DNA of 64,000 nt from Rotaria sp. Silwood1 (lineage: Eukaryota > Rotifera > Eurotatoria > Philodinida > Philodinidae), in NCBI GenBank assembly GCA_905250075.1, contig CAJNOP010000035.1, forward strand, positions 1,152,679 to 1,216,678, in the 5' to 3' direction. A model generated the notes under the pieces. The model saw only the letters and a program-made list of their open reading frames with translations. It had not been told where the DNA came from and did no database searches. Below are positions 50,584-61,597 of the stretch, in pieces; the first letter of the stretch is position 1, and each line of letters starts with the position of its first letter. A program made the position numbers and the translations under genes.

Positions 50584-52310
50584 TTTTGTATGAATAAAGG
50601 AAAAATATTGACTCTAAAATAACAATAAAAATATTTTCGATATCGACTACTAAAAAAAAAGAAAGCAGCATATGAGTTGATATACTTTATATAATTTAAT
50701 GAGTCACTCGAAGGTAGTTTTGCAGATTGACGACACGTCGACGCTCAAGTTTCTAATTGGCAGAGTACATCAAAGAGCGTGAGTACTGTGGTGTCGCTGA
50801 TCTGCGAATGCGGCTCATTTGAATAATATTGAAAGTAAAAATGTCGAACAAAAGCGTCCTGTACTTTGAAATTACGAAATTTAAATATGGCAACAAAATA
50901 TTTAAAATATATGAAGAGTGATGACACTAATTATCAATAAATATAATTAATTATACTTATAATCGATGTTAGACGGTCGATTACATAACTAATCATAAAA
51001 ATGAACAAAAGGAATTTCAAGCGTGGAGTGTCTGGGTGTGGTTGTAGATCTTGTCTTAATCAACAGCAACGCTTGCAAAAGAGAGGCGTACCAAGAAGAA
51101 ATGAAGCGCATAGAACATGTGCTACTTCTGAAATACGTATTGTTTCGCATGTTACTGAGAACAACAGAGGAAATTGACATTTGATATCAGATTCTGAAAA
51201 GCTGTATGCATAAAATTACACTTAAGATTATCTTTAGATTGTAGTAGATTAGGACCTCTTATACTGTGACAAAGCCAGAAAAAACTCGTAGGAGATGAGG
51301 AACTTATCTTCTGTTGAAGCTGAAGAGACGTTTTTTTTCTTCTCTTATCATATAGGATCGTATCATTTATAGAGAAAGCTCTAAGATTTTCTGGAAGGAA
51401 CTCAGCTACTTCCGGGCTTCGCCACTACTCTTATACGTAACTCTACCATTCTGTCTTGGTTTTTGTTTATTTACGCAGTTTTTCTTTCTTTTATATTGAG
51501 AAAAAATTTGATTTTTGTACACTCTGATGACGAAAACATTGTGTGAAAAAGTATTTTGTTCTTAGTGTCTATTGAAAGCGCTGATCGAAATCCATACTGT
51601 CTTTGACAAAAAACATATTTTTCTCTAAAATATTATTTCTATATTTCTAATATTAAGACAAAAAGTCTATCAATGATACTACAACAATATCTTTTCTTTT
51701 ACCAGTTTGATACATCGTCTTTCGACATTTTTATTTTTCGACCAAAGTCAGACTCACCATAATTTATATAGAGGTGATTGTTTTCTACTAGAATGAGAAC
51801 AACAAAGTCACTTGATGCGTCTGTAGAAACGAAAATTGAAAAGAAAAAGCACTAATCTTTTTTTTTCATTTCATGTTACTGATTAAGTGCACATTCGTTT
51901 TTATGATAAAAGTATAAAGAAAAAAATTATCAAATATCAAAAATAGCTGCGTAATATCGATCAGGGTTTTGAGGGTATTACGTTGGTTTTTTTTAAATTG
52001 AATGAGAAAAAAATAAATCATTTTTTTCTGCAGCTGAATTTTATCTTGAAAATAAGAAACTATTTCAAATCGACGTTGTAATGTAACTTTTCCTGAGACT
52101 GTTTTATCTTTTTTCATATAATTAGTCACTATAGAAGACATGGATCAATTGGAAATAAGTCTAACATTTTTGAAAAAAGGGATTGGATGAATTTTTATAT
52201 TAGTCTAATTATAAACAGATTTAATCAAGAGATGGACTAGGAACTTTTTTAAATTCAGAACCTCTTTTCGAAGAATGTAAAAATAATTTCTATGAATAAA
52301 ATAAATAATA

Positions 52311-52720
52311 AACCCCTCCCCATATTAGAAGCCCCCGGGAGGCTTCTAATATGTCTATCATATGAAGCTTCTGGAGGGGGCTTCTATTAAGTCTCAAAAA
52401 AATTTCGTAAACTGCCAGGAAAAAGGGTTCTCAAGGGTTTTTAGCGACTTTCAAGGTTTTTATGAGTTTTCCAGAAGATTTTTGACATTATTTTCAGATG
52501 TTAGCTAAGCTTGATAAGAGTCATCCAACTTTTTACCTGAAAATCGAAAAATTTTAGCAGTTTTAGCATGAAAATGCGAAAAAAAATCTTGAAAATTTTA
52601 AAATTTTTTCGAAAAATTAGGGGGGCTTCTAATACGTCAAACACGTTGTTCATCTCAGAGGGGGCTTCTAATAAGGGGGGGCTTCTAATATGGGAGGGGC
52701 TTCTATTATGGGGAGGGGTT
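52311..52720. mobile_element. MITE with C/G-rich inverted ends and TA target duplication
   Basis: The element is 410 bp. Left end AACCCCTCCCCATATTAGAA, right end inverted (TTCTATTATGGGGAGGGGTT), flanked by TA (52309-52310 and 52721-52722). The motif GGGGCTTCTAATA recurs several times near both ends in both orientations. The centre is AT-rich and non-coding. TA duplication suggests the Tc1/mariner group. It lies within duplicated unit B and is absent from unit A. Confidence 0.88.
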
Positions 52721-53070
52721 TAGTCACTATCAATGCTGTCATGTGATTTTGATGAATGTATAATCTAATCATACATTCTCTCGATGTTTTGTGAACTTCT
52801 CCATGAGAAATCGAAGCATGGATTACCTTCTTTCACCTTCAATGAACGATATTAAAAATCTTTCATTTACGTTGTCTATTCGTTTTTCTCCTTTATGTTT
52901 TAATTAAATCGATTCCTAGTCATCTTTATTTTTGCTAAAGAATCACTTTTGGTTCTATTCAATAGAAATCTAGTCATATCGTTGTTAATGATTTTTTTTC
53001 GAAATAGTTTTTTGTCCTTATTTAGTGTCTCTTAAGTAGACGACTCATCTTTCTTCTGATGATTGATATA

Positions 53071-56000
53071 CATTAGAATTAAAAATCATTTTTACAAGAA
53101 GAAATAAAATATATTTGGTGATTGAAAAACCTTAATCAATGATTTATTGTTATATTTCGAAAAAATATTTTTACTCTCGAGTCGCTCTTGATCGATATAA
53201 TTATATTTTAATAGTAATTCTTTAAACGCATGGTATATGTTTTGAAATATTTCTCTTTTTATCTAATGTTCGGCAAAAACTATTCATTACTCAATTCAAA
53301 TTTTATCTTTCAATACATCTTAAAAAAATGATATCAATCAAAAATAATATTTCAATTATATGAATGTTTACGATCTTTCCTAATAGAGTGACAACCATCT
53401 CAATAAAATCCATTTTTTTAACGGCTGTTTGATAAGTTTTATTTTTTTTGTATTTTGTGATGCATGTAAGCGAAGGTCATAGATAAGCCGAAACGTCTCA
53501 TATTATTCAGAATTGAGTACTCTTTCGGATGCTACTGTTAAAAACCAACTCCTATAACATTTTCTTCCACCTAAAAAAATATCGTGTTCAATATTTTTAG
53601 AAAACTTTCTTACATAGTACAATCTGATAGAGAATACGATTGACTATTGGAATCATTATGTGGACTTGAGTTATGTATTCGGTATCAGAAAAAAATTCAA
53701 AGATACTTTGTTCTTCTCATTTTGAACATTATTGTATTAATTCTATTAAATATATTGATAACAAACCTGTAATAATAATTGAAAATAAATTAACTGATGA
53801 AACTCTTTTTGAACTTCGTTCAGTAAAATGTTTCGTATGTATTTGAATAGTTTGACTTAGACGAGAATGTAGATATTTTTTATTTAATAATCGATTAATT
53901 CATATGTTCCATGATGAGATACTTATTTAAATCGACAATTATTCTTCAAAATCTTTCATTATCATTTCTTGAAACCAGCCAGCATCCTACTGTCAGATGA
54001 GCTATACAAACTTCTCAACCGAGTTTAGGTGTAAGTGTGTATGCTGAGATCCACACTTTCTTCATAAATAGTTCGAACATAGTTGGCAGATTTTAAACAT
54101 AGAATAACTACGATAATGTTTAAAGGAACAATGAACATGTACATTGAATGTGAGAAACTGACTTTGATTAGGGAAATAAATTTTATAATAATAGTGATCA
54201 TTAACATCAAAGATTGAGATTATCTTACATCTGTTTTAGATTTCACTAGAGTGCCTAAAGTCATATCGATATCTTAGTTTTAGTACTGGTTATAATTGTT
54301 TATTAATAAATGGTACGATGTATAGGTTCAACAAGGGAAGAAGAAAGAGAGGGAGAGAGAAAATAGTCAATAAGAGAAACCACAATGTGTAAATGTTAAT
54401 ATGTGTTTGTAGATGAGCTCGTAGGATCTCGCCATGTTTTGAACAGTAGCATATTTATCACGATAACCACATTATACGTACAATAAAAAGATTATTGAAA
54501 GCAGATCACATCACATAGAATACAAGGCTCAATTTGATTATGATGACGAAAGAATAACACTAACGACATTTGTCCTGTTCAACTTTTATTATCAAAAATA
54601 ACGAAAGAATAAATATAGTAGAAAAAAAAATAAGTCTCAATAAAAAGTGAATGATAAAAAATTACTATTCGGTGCTTTTTTTTTTATACTTTATTTCTTT
54701 TATTTATACTGATATTTTTCAAATGTAGTTTTCTATATAGTTTCAAATATTTAAGAATAATTTTTGATTAAATATCAGCATGGAGTATAATTCTGTCTAT
54801 AAATTTCTGATCAATCGAAACAAATAGACGATTATTAAAAAACTAAAATTAGAATTAATTGATCGTACCTTGTAAAATATAAAATATGAGTCATTTTTTT
54901 TTTAACTATCTTCATTTTTGCATGGAAAATAAGGTGATTCAATCCATATCTTTCGTTTTAATTTAGCTTTCGAATAGAATTTTCTTCAAAAAAAGATTAC
55001 ACATTTGGTCATTCTACTTTTTTTTTTGATCAAGTTTCACCACAATATACTTGCTATTTTTACTTTTACACTCTTAACGTTCATCATTTACATCAGCATT
55101 TTAAATTATGTCATTTACTATCAGATAAAAGGCAATTATAATAATAAAAATCCAACATGGCAAGTTATATCAAGCGAAAAGTATTTTTATTCTTGGCCAG
55201 GTTTTCTATCATTCCATGATTTGTAAACATATTCAGAATGTGATCGAAATGGTTGCAGAATATTTTTTCAAACAATTTTAAGGAATCGCTATTGAAATAA
55301 TAGGTTTGTGCTTCCAACTGTTGTATTCATTCTGGCTTTGTGATCTTCCACTTAATATTTCTGTTATTGTATTCCGTACATACATCCTATATATTACTCT
55401 GATTAAAAAAAACCGAATGGTTTTAAATGATCATGTCCTAATATTAAATGATTTTATTATCTAATCTCACAAAATCGAAAAATTAACATGTCTAATAATA
55501 TCAATATTATAATAACACCCACACTTACGAGTGATATCTCGAGTGCTAGTAATGATCGTACTTAGTAAGAAATATAAAACATTTCAGATTGATTGTTAAA
55601 TGATATTAAATTGCACTCCCATGAAACATCTTTGTTCACGTTATTGTCAGTATACCACATCGATCAGAAGAATCGACGATCTACCGACAATAATCTGTAA
55701 AAATATGATTCATAAGGAGCCTTTTTAAATTCTAACATCATATAATGTTGTTTCGAATCTTTTTTCCTGCTTCCCGAAATGATTTTATTCTAATTAAAAA
55801 TTCTATCCAATACAGTGTGTTTGTCTCTGCTGATTTGATCAAGTGTTTTTCTTGAAAACTTTACTGTGCAACATAATCAAATTGAATTTCTTAATAAAAA
55901 GAGTCAGTTTTAGGATCGTTTGAAACGGATCTATACAACATCATTTATAATTTTATTTACTTATATTTGCCATGAGTTTTAGAAGATCAAACATGATCTC

Positions 56001-56669
56001 TTCTCTTCGAAAAGAAAAACTACAGAAATTTGCTGTTCAAAAATCACAGAATAATAATCTAAACCAATAGAAATTAAAAAAACTTCAGCATTTTCCCAAT
56101 AACTTTTGATAATTCATCCTATTTGAATCATATTATTTATTAGTATTAATTATTATTCTATCCTTTTTTTTTGTATTATGAGATATGAAATCAATTGAAA
56201 ATATCATTGGAATAAATACTATTTTTGATTTAAATCAAATAAAAATTAAAAGTTTCCATAAATCGGACGATCATATTTATTCGGTTATTCTTTTGTTTTT
56301 TTTTTTTGTCTCGCTTAGTTCAAAATACTGAGTTCAATACGCATGCCTATATATGTATAGCTTATTAGAACAAAGAAAAACCAGGAAAAGAAAAGTGAAA
56401 AAAAGAAGTGAACATGGCGAGAAGCAGATTCTGTATGTGTGCATACATTGGGCTCGAAAAGAAAAAAGGTACATATTCACACAAAATAATAATAATAAAA
56501 AAAAAAGAACAAAAAGAAATACGAAAACAAAAGAATGCATGCCTAGTCAGCAGAAAATAAATAATAACAAACAGATTATAGGGACATCACAAATGAAAGA
56601 AAACAGAGAGAGAGAAAGAGAGAAACAAAGCAGTAGAAAGTTAAAGAAGAAAACAAAAAAACAAAAAAT
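53071..56669. other. Intergenic region, 3.6 kb
   Basis: I see no supportable gene. Purine-rich low-complexity sequence near 56380-56660 precedes (on the plus strand) the LRRFIP 3' end and generates spurious open frames on both strands. Confidence 0.45.
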
Positions 56670-59600
56670 TTAAGTAGGATCATGTATTGAAGGATTTAAT
56701 TGCAGATCATATGAAGTTGAAATAGATGAAGATGAAGAAGAAGAATTAACTGGTGGTAATGGTGAATTTGTATGTGATCTTGAAACAATTGCTGATACAA
56801 CAAAATTATCCTCAGTATTATTGAGCAAAGTTTTTTTACGTAATGTACGCAAACGTTCATTCTCACGTTGTAGAACATCGCTGCGTGTACGTTCATTTTC
56901 TAATTCTTCACGTGCGACGCGAAGCTAAAAGACAAAAAAATAAAAATAAAAAAAATTATCTAAGAAAAAACGCTGAGACATGCGTCTCTCATCAATCATT
57001 ATGTACACACACACACAATGCTAAAATAACTATTATTCAACTACTTTACGCCCTCTTTTTTGACCAAAAACTTGATTTTGAGTTGGACAGAAGGTACGAT
57101 AACTTCCTATGTCATGTATTTTCAATTTTTTTTCGTCCGGACTTATATGATTCTCAAAGTCAACACTCCGGTTTTAACTCGGAATCTTTCTCATAGAAAG
57201 CAAAAGAAAATCAGGTTTTTGAAAAAGCTTCAAAATAACTTTTGACATATTCTCTAAGGCATCTACAACAAAGAAAATTTTCAGCCGGATCGAACTGAAA
57301 TTTGATGAGAGTTGTAAATGTGCTAGGATACGATGCTATGAAAAACTAGAATTCTTCTGAAAATCTCTCAAAAAAAAAGAATTTTTTTTTGCTTTGGTCG
57401 CATATCCCTTTATTCTAGGTGATGTTCTATCTATGATAATAAATGTCAATCTGTTTAGTTGTCGAAAATCAGAAATGGTCAAAAAAGAAGGAAGATGATT
57501 ACCCTTACATAAATATCTTTAATATTTAATTCTTCAATATTTTCTTACTAGAAGAATTAGATCAAATCAGAACTTCAATATAAAAGTTTTTTCTGTTCAA
57601 CTTTCAAGGGAAGTTCACATATACAAAACACAAAAATGCATTCAACAAACACATTCATTTCATCTATCACTTCCAAACAAAAATAATTGTGTCAAAAGAA
57701 AACAAACAGGTGAAGAAATTTCAGACAAAATAAAGCAAACCTAATAAAAATTTTTTTTTTTATAAAAATAGTCAAAATCATGCAATTCATACACATGCAG
57801 GTAGATTCTACCTGGTAGTGATGAAAAATTATAATTAGGTGAACTCGTTTTGGGAGAATTCGTAGTCGACCAACGATCTGGTCGACGTTTATTACTCGTT
57901 GTATATTCATTGTCACCATATTGACTCATTGATGATGAATCTCGTCTTGATGTTGACCAACGATCATTTGAATAATCACGTGAAGTTCGTCGAGCTACAG
58001 ATGATTCACGTGATCTATATGGTGGTGGAATTGGTAAATCCATATCTCGTTCAACAGATGTAAAACGAGAAACAGATGGACCACGTGTTGATCGATTTGA
58101 TGGTGTTGGAGGTAAATATGAATTAGATCCACTTGTTGATGAATTCATAAGTTGTCTTGATGATGAATTATAATTTCTTCGAACAAATTCCATTGAATCG
58201 ATTCGATCTTGTAAACGTTGATTTTCCAATAATAAATCATCATATCGTGATTTCATATCACGATACTATTAATAATATGTTTTTAATGAGTTTTAATTAA
58301 AAACAAAAAATAAAAAAAAAAAAACAAAAGACAAACTGCGAAAAGACTTATTTCCTGTGTCTGAGCAAAACATATAGCTGATATTTTCTTTTTTCTTTTG
58401 ATTGAGAAAAGAAAAAACAAGCAATAGTTTACCTCTCGTTGTAATCGTCTTCGTTCTTGTTTTAAATCTTCTTCAACACGTTCGGCATCATCTGTTTGTT
58501 GTTTATGTCGTTTAAGTTGAGCGTCATATCGTTTATTCTAATAAATAAAAAGAAAAAAGAAAAAAGAAAATTTTTTTTTATTTTTTTATTTAAAGAATAT
58601 TTACTTCTTGTTGTAATGATAAATTATCAGCTTCTAAACGTTGTAAACGATTTTTTAAATCTGTTATTTCTTTTGTTAATTGTTTTTGTTGTTCAGAATC
58701 TATTGTAACATTTATATTTTGATTTGAATCATTAAATTTTGGTATTTGTTTTTCAAGTGTACGTAAACGAGTTTTTTCTTCATCTAATTCAGATTTTAAT
58801 TTAACAATTTGTTCAAATTGTTCACGTTTTTCATTTAAAATTCTTTTTAATTTTTCATCAATAGATCCTTTACCAAGTGAATTAAGTAATCCTAATGTTT
58901 CTTGAGAAACAATACCAGTTGGTAAAACAGATGATAATTTTTCTTCACTGTTATTTCGATTGATTTCATCACCAATTAATAATTGCATTCCAGATTCCTA
59001 AAGTTGGTTTTTTTTTATATGAATATAAAGTTTTGTTTCTTTTTTTTATTCAAAATAATTAAATTACTTGAATTAATTGTTCTCGATGTGCTAGAATTTC
59101 TTTTAATTGATTATGTTCTCGTTGAAGGTCAGCTAAAGTTCGTTTTTGAAGATCGAAATCCTTAAATAAATCAAACGAAAAATGTCATTGAAATCTAATT
59201 ATAGATTCATATCTTCATTTGCTCGATTCTCATTCTTCATATGTCATAAACAATTAAACATTCTTATACGTATTTGTCTAACTAGAATTCTAATGGATAA
59301 TATACATTTTTTTTATTTTCATTATGTAAAACAATGATTCTTCATTAGATCTGGGAATTTGTCGCACTAATGATGGAAATTCCACAAGCTTTTCAGCGGA
59401 GATAGTACGTATCATGTAGATTCTGGTAGATTATGAATGTACTGAAAAGAGCTTGCGTAGTTAGCTAGTTGTTGTTAAGATACCGTATTTTTATCCTTGG
59501 AGAACAGTAGAAAGAGAGATGGACAGAGTCAATGTTAGAAGATTTTTCTCAGCCAAGGCACAGGATACAAAAAAAATAGCTTATCTACACATCTCTAACC

Positions 59601-61597
59601 GGAAAAATTGATTTTAGCAGTTCGAATTTAAACTTTGTAACAATAGATGTCTTAAATAGAATAGTTTATTGTGAAAGTTTCAGATCTTTTTGTTGTTACT
59701 ATGTTGACCCATAAAAGCTCAAGGAGGTTTTTCTTACAATAGAAGGAAGACAACCATAAAAATAGAGCTGATGAACTCTCAGTAAGCTCATACTATAGCT
59801 AAAACGAAGTATCTTGCACTCTCCAAAAACCTAGACGAAAGGAATTTCCATCTGAAATTTCGCCCTTAATCAGTTTATATGATCCTTAAATTGTCCTGAA
59901 ATTTTTAGTCAAAAACAGATGCTTTATTGTTGAAATATTGGACGCCGAAAAAAAAATCGGCAACATTTTTCAAAAAACTGATAAAATCCGGCTTCTCTTC
60001 AACATATTGTATTTCCAAGAGTAAACAACAGTTGTTGCTGAAAAATTTCAAAATCTCTTTGTTTTGATTTTTTCTTGAGATGTAATATCCGATAGAAGGA
60101 ACATCTTCTTTATGATAGTGCTCTGTGTTAGTCGAATGGTTTAAAATTTACGAGATGGTTTCATCAGATACCTGAACACTATGTTTAACAATATCGCCTA
60201 AAAAAAATCAAAGCCACACGTCGCTTATATGAATAAAAAAAAACTTCAGAAAAGAAAAGTAATGCTAAAAAAATTACGGGTCAATTTATTAAAGTAATCG
60301 CCTTTAAAATCTTGTAAATAATTTTTTGCATAAAAAACGATAGAGATCTGAGAAAAAAAATCGATAGAATTAATTACAATTTTCTTTATGTATAATTATT
60401 CTAGTGAAATGCTGCTAATCTTCTAGATTTTAGAAAGTGAACAGTTTAAATAAGTATATTAAATAAATAAAAATTATAATTACTTTGCTTTTTTCTTTGA
60501 GTTGTCTTTTCGCTTGATTTAATGTTTCATAATGTTCATCTAATATATCTTTAAATGTATCAACTTGATACCGTAATGCTTGTTTTTCATTATACATGCT
60601 TGAATTTGCAATCATCGCTGATTTATATTTTGCTTCAAGTTCACTTAAAAGACGCTTAAATAAAAGAACAAAAAACAAAAAAATTATAATTTAATAATTA
60701 ATAAAATAATAATAAAACTAAAAAATTCATACTCGTAAATCACGTTGTTCAATTGAGCGAAGATCTATATCGCCATTAAGAAATTTTTGTAATAATAACG
60801 AATTCGTTGTTGTTCCCATAGCATTATTATTTGTTCCATCAATATTCATTATACGAGACTAAAATAAAAATTTTATTTTATTCTTTTTCAAAAATAATCA
60901 AATAATTATTGAATTATATTTACCCGACTTGAACCCATAGGTGTCGATGGAGTAATAGGAGTTGTTCTTGAATCTCCACCATCATCCTAAAAATTATAAA
61001 TAAATAGGCTAAATAACAAAAAATATAAGGATATATATATATGAATTTTGTTAGCAGTCAAGCAAAAAGAATTAGAATTGAATAATTAAGAAGAATTTAA
61101 CTACATATATAGTTGTTTAAACTCTACCATAGTGATATAATCACCTCCTCCTCTTCTTCGTCTTCCTCCTCATGTTTATTTTGATCACTTTTATTTAATT
61201 CAGAATCAACAGCAGATAAATCCTTTATATTTATAAAAAAGAAAAAACAAGAAATTTATGAAATCAATAGAAAAAAATCGATGTAATAGATACAACAAAA
61301 AAAAACAAAAACTCTTTTTGCTTACATCTCGTGCATTTTTTTCTAATTCTTTATGCCGTAATTGACGTGCTTCACGATTTTGTTCACGTTGATGTTGTAA
61401 ACGAAGTTCGGCCTTGATATAAATAACAGATAAATAAAGATCAATTAATTTAATAAAAATAGTCAGATACAAACTTCTTTAGCAATAGCATCAAGTGCGT
61501 GTTCTTCAGCAAATGACGTTCCGTGCTGATCATGAACTTTAGTTGGTGCTGTCACTGCAGCTGATTCTCGATATCGACTCGATGTCGAAGAACTCAT
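56670..61597 (-). CDS. LRRFIP2: LRRFIP1/2-type coiled-coil protein (Flightless-interacting)
   Basis: 11 exons (5' to 3', minus): 61475-61597, 61326-61412, 61145-61222, 60924-60986, 60733-60858, 60484-60654, 59068-59160, 58605-58997, 58433-58537, 57795-58265, 56670-56924; 654 residues, nearly all introns phase 0. Residues 29-70 hold the N-terminal signature (FAEEHALDAIAKEAELRLQ, EARQLRHKELE). An acidic patch follows (about 88-96). Residues 160-247 match the family coiled coil (ELEAKYKSAM, YQVDTFKDILDEHYETLNQA, LKEILAHREQLI). Long coiled coils run through about 430. Residues 440-570 are Ser/Arg-rich and disordered; the last exon adds a short coiled coil (LRVAREELENERTRSDVLQR) and a Ser tail. 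LRRFIPs bind the actin regulator Flightless-I and act in TLR and Wnt signalling. The symbol could equally be LRRFIP1. The donor of exon 10 (GTGTAT) is weak but is the only phase-0 choice seen. A strong acceptor ends about 14 nt before the ATG. Confidence 0.9.
59712..60278. repeat. Dispersed non-coding repeat, copy 2 (in LRRFIP intron 6)
   Basis: It is the counterpart of 6655-7281 in the same plus-strand orientation, although its host gene is on the minus strand. Against copy 1 it lacks about 55 nt in the middle and carries a small extra block (around CTCTGTGTTAGTCGAATGG). Confidence 0.85.

Larger units (their letters stand above)
49950..53070. repeat. Segmental duplication, unit B
   Basis: It is the counterpart of unit A (about 47470-49440) but about 1.1 kb longer. 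The excess comes from an insertion at about 51060-51600 and another at about 52100-52730 that contains the MITE at 52311-52720. Collinearity resumes after each. Confidence 0.82.

Noticed and set aside
56353-56673. 106-codon Lys/Arg-rich plus-strand frame
   Set aside because: It translates purine-rich low-complexity sequence at the 3' flank of the LRRFIP gene.
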